Assembly (NCBI GenBank): GCA_024698885.1
Contig: JAILQQ010000180.1
Location: 1-49,647 of the forward strand
Reading direction: 5' to 3'
Origin: Lachnospiraceae bacterium
GTDB lineage: Bacteria > Bacillota > Clostridia > Lachnospirales > Lachnospiraceae
Length of the DNA: 49,647 nucleotides
In this document: positions 26,887 through 34,871 of the stretch, piece by piece
How the letters are laid out: each line of letters starts with the position of its first letter
How positions within the stretch are numbered: the first letter of the stretch is position 1
The notes under the pieces: model-generated
The model's database searches: none
Told to the model about the DNA's origin: nothing
Seen by the model: the letters and a program-made list of their open reading frames with translations, nothing else
Program-made: the position numbers and the translations under genes

Positions 26887-27782
26887 ATCAGGTACAGAAA
26901 ATATTGATCGCGGGGGCGTGCATTTTTTATGCGGCGACCATATACTGCTTTTTCCATCAGGAACCGCCCATCATCGTCCTGTTTTTCCTGCTGCACAGTC
27001 TGTGCCTGATCTTATTCAGCTACAGGACCTACCGGGAGGTATTAAGCGATAAGGAATCCATTGAGACCTTTCACCAGGATATCGGCTTAGAGATCGCGGA
27101 GAAGAACAGGGCCCTGAAGGAGCTTCAGGAGACCATGGGACGAAAGGACAAGGACCGCAACGAGATGGCCGAGCGGATCGAAGCCCTGCAGCTGCAGGAA
27201 AACGGATTCAGAGAGCGGATCGCGAGCCTGGAATCGGATCTCGAAACGGTCTCGCGTGAATCGAAGGAGAAGCTTAACGCCATGGTGCGCACCGGCGCGA
27301 ATCAGCTCCTGCCGCCGTTATCTCCGGAGCATGACGAAAAGGAGGCCGTTAATATCATCAAGATGGCGCATAAGGCAAAGGACGCGCTTCATGTCGAAGC
27401 GGTCCGGGCCAATCTGCACATCAATATTTCCTCCGCCAATGATGTCCTGATGGTGCATGCGGATCCGAACCGGTTAGAATGCCTGTTTAAGAATATCATC
27501 GATAACTCGATCAAATACATGAAACGCGCGGGAGCGCTTGTGATCACCTTTTCCTCTGTGGGAGACGGTGTTTTCGTTGCGCTTAAGGATACGGGCATGG
27601 GGCTTTCCGAGGATGAGACGGCGCATATCTTTGAGATCAACTATCAGGGTTCCAACCGCGTAAGCGGTACGGGACTCGGCCTGGCACAGGTACGCTGCAT
27701 TGTGGAATATTACGGCGGGACGATCTACGCCAAGAGTACGAAAGGAAAGGGCATGGGAATCTATATTCAGTTTCCCGCATAA
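26883..27782 (+). CDS. Membrane coiled-coil protein with histidine-kinase-type ATPase domain, no visible H-box
   Basis: 299 residues. Two hydrophobic segments at about 7-24 and 29-47 form a membrane hairpin, followed by a long coiled coil (about 55-130) and a GHKL ATPase domain (about 180-299). The N-box (NIIDNSIKYM), G1 (DTGMGLSEDE), and G2 (GTGLGLAQV) are intact. A HisKA domain with the usual HExxxP-type phosphoacceptor is not visible before it. It may be a nucleotide-dependent regulator or conformational switch rather than a kinase. It starts by ATGA overlap with the FtsE-like gene. No response regulator lies in the CIS operon. Confidence 0.78.
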   Translation: MNQVQKILIAGACIFYAATIYCFFHQEPPIIVLFFLLHSLCLILFSYRTYREVLSDKESIETFHQDIGLEIAEKNRALKELQETMGRKDKDRNEMAERIEALQLQENGFRERIASLESDLETVSRESKEKLNAMVRTGANQLLPPLSPEHDEKEAVNIIKMAHKAKDALHVEAVRANLHINISSANDVLMVHADPNRLECLFKNIIDNSIKYMKRAGALVITFSSVGDGVFVALKDTGMGLSEDETAHIFEINYQGSNRVSGTGLGLAQVRCIVEYYGGTIYAKSTKGKGMGIYIQFPA

Positions 27783-27788
27783 GACAGG

Positions 27789-28559
27789 ATGAGTATGAAC
27801 AGAAAAAATGCCGGAAGAATACTGATCGCGGTGATGGCTTTCTATATCTTCACAGCCCTGTTGGCTGTAGGGGTCTTTGACCGGGCGGGGACCGTTTACG
27901 GGATGAGCCGAAAAGGAGAGGAAGAGGAAGCTTCGAAGGAGCAGAAGAAGGAAGATACGGAGGAAGATACGAAGGAAGCGGACCTGCCGTATATGATCCA
28001 GGTGGAAAGAAGCGATTTCGACCAGGAAGTGGAAGAGAAGACAGCAACAGATACCTTTACCGGATGGACTTATGATGAGATCGGGGCTTCCTATCCGGAA
28101 ACGGACTGGTCAGGGCTTTATGATACCCTGGAGGAAACGGACCAGATGGTATCCGATCTGTACGGAACCATCGATGATGACAGTGATCTGCCCGAAACAA
28201 ATGACGACGCGCTGGAGGAGCCCGTCCGCGAATATTATTCCTTCGTTACGAACAACGTCACCTCGCATCTGAATATGCGGAGCGAACCGGGGATGGAGGC
28301 GAAGGTGATCTATCGCCTGCCGCCCCGTTCAAGCGGTGTCATCCTCGAGCTGGGAGACGAATGGTCAAAGGTTTTGGCAGACGGCTACACGGGATATTGC
28401 TCCAATGAATATATGACCATGAAGGAAATGACAAAAGAGGAGTACGAGGCCGCGCTTTCGGCCGGGGCGTCCGGAGACAGCGCAGCATCGGAAACACAAA
28501 GCATTTCGGAGGAAACGGAGAATGGATCAGAACCTGCGGAAACGGGAACAGCAGAATGA
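27789..28559 (+). CDS. Membrane-anchored SH3b-domain protein
   Basis: 256 residues with an N-terminal hydrophobic segment (about 10-30), a long acidic disordered linker (EEEEASKEQKKEDTEEDTKE and onward), a bacterial SH3 domain at about 150-210 (NVTSHLNMRSEPGMEAKVIY, then GDEWSKVLADGYTGYCSNEY), and a disordered tail. SH3b domains commonly bind cell wall peptidoglycan. In this setting it could tether the CIS machinery to the wall or help open it. It overlaps the next small gene by 38 bases in a different frame. Confidence 0.78.
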   Translation: MSMNRKNAGRILIAVMAFYIFTALLAVGVFDRAGTVYGMSRKGEEEEASKEQKKEDTEEDTKEADLPYMIQVERSDFDQEVEEKTATDTFTGWTYDEIGASYPETDWSGLYDTLEETDQMVSDLYGTIDDDSDLPETNDDALEEPVREYYSFVTNNVTSHLNMRSEPGMEAKVIYRLPPRSSGVILELGDEWSKVLADGYTGYCSNEYMTMKEMTKEEYEAALSAGASGDSAASETQSISEETENGSEPAETGTAE

Positions 28560-28740
28560 TTCTTATTACGCGGAAGAGCCGGACTGGATGGAATATCTGC
28601 AGCGGAAGGAAGCGGAAGCGCTGAACAGGGAAAAAGGTGTTTTCGAGGCCAAAGACAGGAAAGCCATCAATACAGCGCCCTCTGTGTTCGAAAAGGGCAC
28701 CGTATTTGTGACAGAGGATAAGAAGCATGGGAAAGTATGA
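28522..28740 (+). CDS. Small acidic/basic hypothetical protein linking SH3b and AAA genes
   Basis: 72 residues of mixed charge with no membrane segment. I accept it because GGAGG (28508-28512) and a second AACGGAGA stretch precede the ATG, and it exactly bridges the end of the SH3b gene and the start of the AAA gene, which it overlaps by 14 bases. The sequence (EEPDWMEYLQRKEAEALNRE) is helical. No family recognised; perhaps an adaptor for the ATPase. Confidence 0.55.
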   Translation: MDQNLRKREQQNDSYYAEEPDWMEYLQRKEAEALNREKGVFEAKDRKAINTAPSVFEKGTVFVTEDKKHGKV

Positions 28741-31087
28741 TGAGCAGCTGAAAAGCAAGCCCTTTAAAGATTACAACGAGTATATGGAGTATATCTTCGA
28801 CTGCGTGAATATCGGGCTTGACAGCTATATCACCGGTATGAAAACCCTGTATGCCGCGGAGAACGGCGGATATAAGAACGTTCTGTATCCGGACATTGAA
28901 GTGGCAAGCGACATGTGCCAGAACAAGATCGATCAGTTCTACCGGGAGGAAGAGCCTGACGACAGCGGAGACAGTGCTTCTGAAGAGGATGAAGAGGAAG
29001 ACGGGGAGGATTCCGGATCGGAGGATGAAGACGATGACGAGCTTTTGAGCCTCTTGGGAAGCTTTGGTACGAGCAGTACCGGAGACGACGAGGAGGATGA
29101 GGAATCCGTTGATCACGCCGATGCCGGCGTTGACAGAGAGACCGGGCTCAGAGACAGACTCATGTTTATCGAGGAACGGGCTAAGCTTACCGAGGAGGCC
29201 GGGATCAGTCTGCCGTTTTTCAGGCTCTGTCAGAAAATGCAGTTTGAACCCTTTACGGTCTTCTGCTTCGCGGCCGGGATCTTAGCTTCCACACAGACGG
29301 ATTATGCCGGCGTTTATCAGGTTATCAACGAAAGCAGCAATCTGTCCTCACCGACGATCGAATCCGCGGCCAAGGCGTTTTACGGATCTTCCTTTTCCAT
29401 TACAGGGGCTTACGGGGATATGTCCACCTGCCTTGAACAGCTTTTGCCGTTACTTTCCCTGGATGTTATGAACAGCATGCCCTTTTCGACGGTGGTATCC
29501 CCCGATAAAAGGATCATTGACTGTCTTTTCGGCCGGAATCCGGATAAGCTGGACGAGGATTATACCCGCTTCATCATGATGCTGACGGATGATAAGGAGC
29601 TGGATCCGATCTTAGCCAATCAGGGTATCCTTGACGAGATGCGCATTTCCTTTGAAGAGGGGGTCAGGATCTTTTATTATTACGGCGACGAGGGAAGCGG
29701 CCGCCGTTTTTTTGTCAAACAGTTCTGCAAGGAGCAGGGCTTAAAGGCCATTACGATCAACTGCAAGAAGCTGTTTAATTATGATTTCCGTTTTGTGGAG
29801 CGGGCGCTGTGGGCCGTTACGCGGGAATGTATCCTGACGGGCTCCTGCTGCTGCCTGACGGATCTGAGCTTCCGTGAGGAGGAAAAGGAAAAGTTCTTCG
29901 GCTATATGGACATGGCGTTTGCCAAGCTGACGGAACAGAACGTCATGGTGTTTGCCATGAGTAAGGAGCATATTGATTTCCGGGAGGTCACAAAGCTTGG
30001 CTATACGGAACTTGAGCTGCCTACGCCCGGTACCGCCGAAAGACAGGCATGCTGGGAGTATTACGCAAAGGGCTATACGCTGGAAGAGGGGATCGATATG
30101 CTGGAAATGGCAACGAAGTTCCTCTTTACGCCGGGGAAGATCCATGACGCGCTGAAGCATGCCAGATCGCTTTCGGTCATGGCCCAGGAGCAGCAGATCA
30201 GCCGGGACAAGCTGTTTAAGGGCTGTTACAATCAGATGAGCTCCGAGCTGACCCAGAAGGCGACCAAGATCAAGGCGAATTTCGGATTTGAGGATATCGT
30301 CATGAATCCGAGCCAGCGGGAAACCTTAGAGCATGCCATCGACCAGATGAACTTTCGCAAGCAGGTATACGAAAACTGGAACTATACCAAGAAATATCCC
30401 TACGGCAGAGGGCTTTCGATCCTGCTCTTCGGGGCGCCCGGTACCGGAAAATCCATGTGCGCGCAGGTGATCGCGCATGAACTGAATCTGGAGCTTTACC
30501 GCGTGGACCTTTCCAAGGTTATCGATAAATATGTGGGTGAAACCGAAAAATCGATCTCCATGATCTTCCGGGAGGCCAAAAAATGCAACGTTGTTCTGTT
30601 CTTTGACGAGTGTGATACCTTATTTGCCAAAAGATCCGACGACGGAGGCTCCAACCAGGCCTCCAACAACAATAAAACGGCTCTTCTCCTGCAGGAGGTG
30701 GAAGCCTACGACGGCGTTTCGGTCCTTGCGACCAACTATAAGCATAATATCGATCCGGCTTTCTTCCGCCGGATGAAATATATCGTGGAATTCCAGTTCC
30801 CGGACGCGGATACGAGAGAAATGCTCTGGACCACAACGATCCCGAAGGACACGCCCCTTGCGGATGACGTGGATATCCGTTTCCTGGCGGAAAAGTTTGA
30901 GTTTGTCGGCGGTAATATCAAAAACTGTATCCTGAACGCCGCGTTTTTGGCTGCCGCGGATCCGGAATCCGGGGGCCTCGTTCATATGAAGCATTATCTG
31001 TTGGCGATCAAATACGAATTTGTCAAGGTAGGAAAGGTCTTTACCAGGTCCGATTTCGAGCCGTATGCGGCAGAGGTGGGGCTGTAA
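28727..31087 (+). CDS. CIS AAA+ ATPase (Pvc15/Afp15-like)
   Basis: 786 residues. The C-terminal AAA+ module has Walker A GAPGTGKSM (about 569-577), sensor-like DKYVGETEKSISMIFREAKK, Walker B VVLFFDECDTLFAKR (about 622-636), sensor 1 VLATNYKHNID and arginine finger region FFRRMKYIVEF. A highly acidic linker (about 80-135) precedes a degenerate first ATPase-like region with GDEGSGRRFF in place of Walker A (near 320). Pvc15-type ATPases are needed for particle assembly or for loading cargo into the tube lumen. This is the last gene of the CIS cluster. Confidence 0.87.
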   Translation: MGKYDEQLKSKPFKDYNEYMEYIFDCVNIGLDSYITGMKTLYAAENGGYKNVLYPDIEVASDMCQNKIDQFYREEEPDDSGDSASEEDEEEDGEDSGSEDEDDDELLSLLGSFGTSSTGDDEEDEESVDHADAGVDRETGLRDRLMFIEERAKLTEEAGISLPFFRLCQKMQFEPFTVFCFAAGILASTQTDYAGVYQVINESSNLSSPTIESAAKAFYGSSFSITGAYGDMSTCLEQLLPLLSLDVMNSMPFSTVVSPDKRIIDCLFGRNPDKLDEDYTRFIMMLTDDKELDPILANQGILDEMRISFEEGVRIFYYYGDEGSGRRFFVKQFCKEQGLKAITINCKKLFNYDFRFVERALWAVTRECILTGSCCCLTDLSFREEEKEKFFGYMDMAFAKLTEQNVMVFAMSKEHIDFREVTKLGYTELELPTPGTAERQACWEYYAKGYTLEEGIDMLEMATKFLFTPGKIHDALKHARSLSVMAQEQQISRDKLFKGCYNQMSSELTQKATKIKANFGFEDIVMNPSQRETLEHAIDQMNFRKQVYENWNYTKKYPYGRGLSILLFGAPGTGKSMCAQVIAHELNLELYRVDLSKVIDKYVGETEKSISMIFREAKKCNVVLFFDECDTLFAKRSDDGGSNQASNNNKTALLLQEVEAYDGVSVLATNYKHNIDPAFFRRMKYIVEFQFPDADTREMLWTTTIPKDTPLADDVDIRFLAEKFEFVGGNIKNCILNAAFLAAADPESGGLVHMKHYLLAIKYEFVKVGKVFTRSDFEPYAAEVGL

Positions 31088-31090
31088 ATA

Positions 31091-31251
31091 ATGAAATGAT
31101 TGAGGCTTCAAAAGTCACATGGCACAAAGTGCCATGGTGAATTTGCACAATAAACCGCTCTCGCAAGCTAGCTTGCAGAGACGGTTTACTGTGCAAATTG
31201 CACATGTGGCTTTGCCACATGACACTTTTGACGCCTCAATCATGAAATGAT
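31091..31251. repeat. Cloverleaf-like inverted-repeat element flanked by direct repeats
   Basis: Terminal arms TGATTGAGGC (31097-31106) and GCCTCAATCA (31233-31242) extend to 19 bp with one mismatch. Inside are three hairpins: CATGGCAC/GTGCCATG with loop AAA (31118-31136), a long central arm with AATTTGCACA/TGTGCAAATT and the palindrome GCAAGCTAGCTTGC (31140-31199), and CATGTGGC/GCCACATG with loop TTT (31203-31221). The decamer ATGAAATGAT occurs at both edges (31091-31100 and 31242-31251). There is no T tract, so it is not a standard terminator. A small non-coding mobile element (MITE) or a member of the local hairpin repeat family are both possible. Confidence 0.75.
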
Positions 31252-31475
31252 CCGGTCTGCAGGCAGACCGGATCGGCGCAGACAAGGAAATGATTCGGCC
31301 AGCAGAGCTGACCGAATCGGCACGAACAGGTTCGTGCCTAAGCGCACGATTCGCAAGCGAATCGGCGCAGGGCGGAAATGATTCGGTCTGAACGCAGACC
31401 GAATCGGCACGAACAGGTTCGTGCCTAAGCGCACGATCCGCAAGCGAATCGGCGCAGTAAGGAAATGATTCGGTC
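31249..31475 (+). repeat. Tandem array of GGCGCAG hairpin repeats, copy 5 (three units plus a truncated fourth)
   Basis: Unit 1 (31249-31281) is the short form: stem A GATCCGGTCTGC/GCAGACCGGATC then GGCGCAG. Units 2 (31292-31370) and 3 (31380-31457) are full: stem A, stem B GGCACGAAC/GTTCGTGCC, linker TAAGCGCAC, stem C GATTCGC/GCGAATC (one arm mutated in unit 3), GGCGCAG. Each is joined by an AAGGAAATG-like spacer. Unit 4 keeps only ATTCGGTCTGC before running into the moaA ribosome binding site. With the cloverleaf element this fills the 402-base gap between the AAA gene and moaA; no gene is supported there. Confidence 0.9.
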
Positions 31476-31489
31476 TGCGGGGAGGGGAG

Positions 31490-32500
31490 ATGCGCGACGG
31501 ATATGGCAGAAGGATAGAGTATTTGAGAATATCCGTCACGGATAAGTGCAACCTGAGATGCCTCTATTGTATGCCCCATGATATCAGATCCCTGCCGATG
31601 AAAGAGATCCTGACCTACGAGGAGATCGCAGCCATTGCGGAAACGGCCGCTTCTCTCGGGATCACCAGGATAAAGATCACGGGCGGGGAGCCGCTTGTCA
31701 GAAGAGATGTCTGCCGTCTGATCGGCATGCTGAAAAAGATCCCGGGGATTAAGCAGGTGACGCTTACGACAAACGGGGTGCTGCTTAAGGAGCATCTGGA
31801 GGGCCTTATGGCGGTCGGGATCGACGGGATCAATATCAGCATCGATACGGCAGATCCCAAAAGATATGAGCGCATCACCGGCTCCGATACGCTTGGGGCG
31901 GTTCTTGAAGGGCTGACGGAGGCTTTGCGATATCATATCCCGGTCAGGGTAAACGCGGTATCTCTGGATCCGGCATTTTTTGCGGAAACGGAAGCGGAAC
32001 ACGATCCTCTGAAGGAGGCTGCCGCCCTCATTGAGCTTGCAAGAGAACGGCCCATAGACGTCCGGTTTATCGAGCTGATGCCGATCGGTGCCGGCAAGAG
32101 CTTTCCGGGGATCCCGCATGATGTTCTGATCCCGCTCCTTTTAAAGAGATTTCCGGCCCTTGCGCGGGATGAAAAAAAGCACGGCAACGGGCCCGCGGTA
32201 TATTACCGGATGCCCGGCTATCAGGGCAGTATAGGCTTTATCAGCGCCGTGCACGGCATGTTCTGCGACAGCTGCAACAGGATCCGGCTGACGGCGCAGG
32301 GCTATTTAAAAAGCTGCCTCTGCTACGATACGGGGATCGATCTGAAGGAGATCCTCAGGAGCAGCCTGCCGGAACCGGAAAAGAATAGAGCACTGGCTGC
32401 GGGAATGGAAAAAGCAATATTATGTAAACCAAAAGCCCATTCCTTTGCCAAACAGGAGAATATTTCAGAGAAACATGCCATGTCCGCGATCGGGGGATAA
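31490..32500 (+). CDS. moaA: GTP 3',8-cyclase, molybdenum cofactor biosynthesis
   Basis: 336 residues, full-length radical SAM enzyme that begins molybdopterin synthesis by converting GTP to 3',8-cyclo-dihydro-GTP. The SAM cluster motif is CNLRCLYC (about 20-27), followed by ITGGEPLVRRD. The second iron-sulfur site is formed by FCDSCNRIRLTAQGYLKSC near 265. The protein ends with the conserved IGG tail needed for catalysis. GGGGAGGGGAG lies just upstream of the ATG. It is followed after six bases by the MOSC-MogA fusion. Confidence 0.95.
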   Translation: MRDGYGRRIEYLRISVTDKCNLRCLYCMPHDIRSLPMKEILTYEEIAAIAETAASLGITRIKITGGEPLVRRDVCRLIGMLKKIPGIKQVTLTTNGVLLKEHLEGLMAVGIDGINISIDTADPKRYERITGSDTLGAVLEGLTEALRYHIPVRVNAVSLDPAFFAETEAEHDPLKEAAALIELARERPIDVRFIELMPIGAGKSFPGIPHDVLIPLLLKRFPALARDEKKHGNGPAVYYRMPGYQGSIGFISAVHGMFCDSCNRIRLTAQGYLKSCLCYDTGIDLKEILRSSLPEPEKNRALAAGMEKAILCKPKAHSFAKQENISEKHAMSAIGG

Positions 32501-32506
32501 AAGGAA

Positions 32507-33466
32507 ATGGATGGTCTGACAGGACATATCAGAGCGATCTGCATCAGTAAGGAGAGAGGGACGGTCAAGCATGAGGTGCCCTCGGCGCTGTTAGTAAAGG
32601 ACTTCGGCCTTGAAGGGGACGCGCACGCCGGAAAATGGCACAGACAGGTAAGCCTTCTGTCAGGGGCCCGGGTGGATGAATTCAACGAAAAAGGCGCCGG
32701 TGTCAGTCACGGTGATTTCGGCGAAAACCTGGTCATAGACGGATTCGACTGCAAAAGCCTTCCGATCGGCAGCACGATCACGATCGGGGAGAAAGCGGAG
32801 CCTCCGAGACTTAAGATCACGCAGCGGGGCAAGGAATGCCATACGCATTGTCAGATCTACCAGAGGATGGGTGAGTGCATCATGCCCCACGAGGGTGTCT
32901 TTGCGGAGGTATTAACCGGCGGTGAGATCAAAACAGGCGACAGGCTTTCCGTGGAATATCCGGACAGCCAGAGGCCGTTTCAGGCAGCCGTTATCGTACT
33001 GAGCGATAAAGCCTCCAAAGGAGAGCGGGAGGATCTGAGCGGACCGAGGGCCTGTGAGATCCTTAAGGAAAACGGCTATGAGATCATCGAATATGTCCTG
33101 CTCCCGGATGATCCTGAGAGGCTTAAGCAGGCACTGATCCGCTTAAGCGACGGGAGAGAGGCAGACCTGATCGTGACAAGCGGCGGTACGGGCTTTTCGC
33201 TCAGGGACAATACGCCGGAGGCCACGCTTTCGGTGGCCGACAGGAATGCTCCCGGCATCGCCGAATATATGAGAATGCGATCCTTCGCCCTTACCGATAG
33301 AGCGATGCTGTCAAGAGCGGCCTCCGTGATCCGGGGGAAAACGATCATCGTCAATCTGCCGGGAAGCCCGAAGGCTGTGGAAGAGTGCCTGGGCTTTATC
33401 TTAAACGGTTTAGCCCACGGAATCGCGATCCTGCGCGGGAGCGCTTCCGAATGCGCGAGAGAATGA
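32507..33466 (+). CDS. MOSC domain - MogA/MoaB fusion, molybdenum cofactor
   Basis: 319 residues with two domains. Residues 1-150 are a MOSC domain (GLEGDAHAGKWHRQVSLLS, GDFGENLVIDGFD, and the conserved Cys in GKECHTHCQIY), a family that handles sulfur on the cofactor. Residues 160-319 are a molybdopterin adenylyltransferase of the MogA/MoaB type (AAVIVLSDKASKGEREDLSG, LIVTSGGTGFSLRDNTPEAT, IIVNLPGSPKAVEECLGFIL). The AMP-activated cofactor would be made and passed within one protein. Coupled with moaA; other moa/moe genes must lie elsewhere. Confidence 0.92.
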   Translation: MDGLTGHIRAICISKERGTVKHEVPSALLVKDFGLEGDAHAGKWHRQVSLLSGARVDEFNEKGAGVSHGDFGENLVIDGFDCKSLPIGSTITIGEKAEPPRLKITQRGKECHTHCQIYQRMGECIMPHEGVFAEVLTGGEIKTGDRLSVEYPDSQRPFQAAVIVLSDKASKGEREDLSGPRACEILKENGYEIIEYVLLPDDPERLKQALIRLSDGREADLIVTSGGTGFSLRDNTPEATLSVADRNAPGIAEYMRMRSFALTDRAMLSRAASVIRGKTIIVNLPGSPKAVEECLGFILNGLAHGIAILRGSASECARE

Positions 33467-33494
33467 TATAGCAGATAAGAACAGGAGGAGAGAA

Positions 33495-34799
33495 ATGGAT
33501 AACGAATTCAAAAATCCGGGCAAAACAATGGCTTCGACCTGCCCTGCCTGCGGCGGAACGCTTTTGTTCAATCCGACAGAGGGAAAGCTGAAATGCGAGT
33601 ACTGCGATATGCTCTATACGCCGGAGGAGGTCGCGGCGGAATGGGCGAAAAAGACCGGGAATACTGCGGAAGCTGCCGGGGCGGAAACCGGGGGAGCGGA
33701 AACCGAGCGTGTATATGAGGCGCAGGAGCTTGGACCCGAGGATCAGATGCGCTCCTACAGCTGCTCTACCTGCGGCGCGGAGCTTTTGGCGGATCAGACC
33801 ACCGCTGTGATGCGCTGCCCTTACTGCGGGAATCAGACGATCGTGGAAGAGCAGTTCTCCGGCGCTATCCGTCCGGATTACGTGATCCCCTTTGCCCAGA
33901 CCAAGGAGCAGGCCATCGAAAAATATCACAGCTTTTATCACAAGCGTTTTCTGCTGCCGAAGTCCTTTAAAACGGACAGCCACGTGGATGAGATCCAGGG
34001 GGTTTACGTGCCGTTTTGGATGTTCAGCGGCAGGACCTATATTGAAGGCAACTATATTGCTTATGATGAGGAGGAGGACAGCAAGGGAAACAAGAGGATC
34101 TCGCAGCGTTTTGAGGTACGGCGGAGCGGTTATCTGAATTACGCGAATGTGCCGGCGGACGCCTCCAAGCGCATGGATGATGACCTGATGGATTCCGTCG
34201 AACCGTACAAGCTTGACGGGCTCAAGGATTTCTCCATGGTATATCTGCCGGGCTTCATGGCGGAGCGCTATGACGTAGACGAGGAGGAATGCAGGAAGCG
34301 CGCCCATACCAGAGCGGAGGGCAGTATTAAGGATCAGGTGAGAAAATCCATCCGGCATGACGGGATCGAGCAGGCGGACGAGAAGTTCCGGTATGAATCG
34401 GAGAGCACGAAATATGCGCTGTTCCCCGTATGGCTGCTTGTGACCTCGTGGAAGGACAAGATCTATAAATTCGCGATGAACGGACAGACGGGCAAGATGG
34501 TCGGAGACCTTCCGGTAAGTGCGCCGAAGCTGATGGGCGTTGTCATACCGTTATTCATTCTGGTAGCCGTTGTCGTCGGCGGCCTTCTGGGAGAGGACGG
34601 GTTCACCACCTTCATAGCGGCACTGCTCATTTCCGGAGTGGTAGGCGTTTTCATGTACGCGAGCATGAAGTCGGTCGCGAAAGCTTCCAACGCGGGAGGT
34701 TATATCACGCAGTCGCTTCAGCTGACCTTCCAGGACGAGAGCAAGGTCGGTTCCTTTAAGGCCAGAAAGATCCGTAAGGAAATGAAAAACAATCAGTAA
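33495..34799 (+). CDS. Zinc-ribbon membrane protein (TFIIB-type zinc ribbon family)
   Basis: 434 residues. Two treble-clef or ribbon motifs at the N-terminus: CPACGG with CEYC (about 15-38) and CSTCGAE with CPYCGNQ (about 92-115). A mixed domain of about 200 residues follows (YVPFWMFSGRTYIEGNYIAY). Two hydrophobic helices near the C-terminus (about 343-363 and 366-384) place it in the membrane with ribbons in the cytoplasm. Conserved in Firmicutes as a hypothetical family; function unknown. AGGAGGAGAG precedes the ATG. Confidence 0.8.
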   Translation: MDNEFKNPGKTMASTCPACGGTLLFNPTEGKLKCEYCDMLYTPEEVAAEWAKKTGNTAEAAGAETGGAETERVYEAQELGPEDQMRSYSCSTCGAELLADQTTAVMRCPYCGNQTIVEEQFSGAIRPDYVIPFAQTKEQAIEKYHSFYHKRFLLPKSFKTDSHVDEIQGVYVPFWMFSGRTYIEGNYIAYDEEEDSKGNKRISQRFEVRRSGYLNYANVPADASKRMDDDLMDSVEPYKLDGLKDFSMVYLPGFMAERYDVDEEECRKRAHTRAEGSIKDQVRKSIRHDGIEQADEKFRYESESTKYALFPVWLLVTSWKDKIYKFAMNGQTGKMVGDLPVSAPKLMGVVIPLFILVAVVVGGLLGEDGFTTFIAALLISGVVGVFMYASMKSVAKASNAGGYITQSLQLTFQDESKVGSFKARKIRKEMKNNQ

Positions 34800-34828
34800 T
34801 TGAAAAGAAAGCAAAATAAAGTTATAGT
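34800..34828 (+). promoter_or_regulatory. Sigma-A-type promoter for the hybrid kinase
   Basis: TTGAAA (34800-34805), 17-base spacer, TATAGT (34823-34828) in an AT-rich stretch right after the zinc-ribbon gene. The predicted transcript start near 34835 supports translation from the ATG at 34872 rather than the TTG at 34842. Confidence 0.65.
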
Positions 34829-34871
34829 ATAAATTAGATTTTTGTATATTTTTTCCTGCAGAGAAGCGAAA

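Noticed and set aside
77-31087. Prophage or R-type pyocin/diffocin interpretation of the tail genes
   Set aside because: No lysis, integrase, capsid or fibre genes; Pvc16, PAAR-like, CIS_tube and Pvc15-type genes are characteristic of CIS rather than diffocins.
77-31087. Type VI secretion system interpretation
   Set aside because: No TssJ, TssL, TssM, TssK or ClpV genes, and the sheath is a single gp18-like protein rather than TssB/TssC.
31097-31242. The cloverleaf element as a tRNA gene
   Set aside because: It lacks tRNA consensus bases, a 3' acceptor and an anticodon loop; the arms have 3-base loops.
31115-32119. Long minus-strand open frame opposite the start of moaA, with repeated NRALRHEPVRADS-like sequence
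   Set aside because: It runs antisense to moaA and through the hairpin repeats, which create the repeated peptide. No ribosome binding site or protein family supports it.
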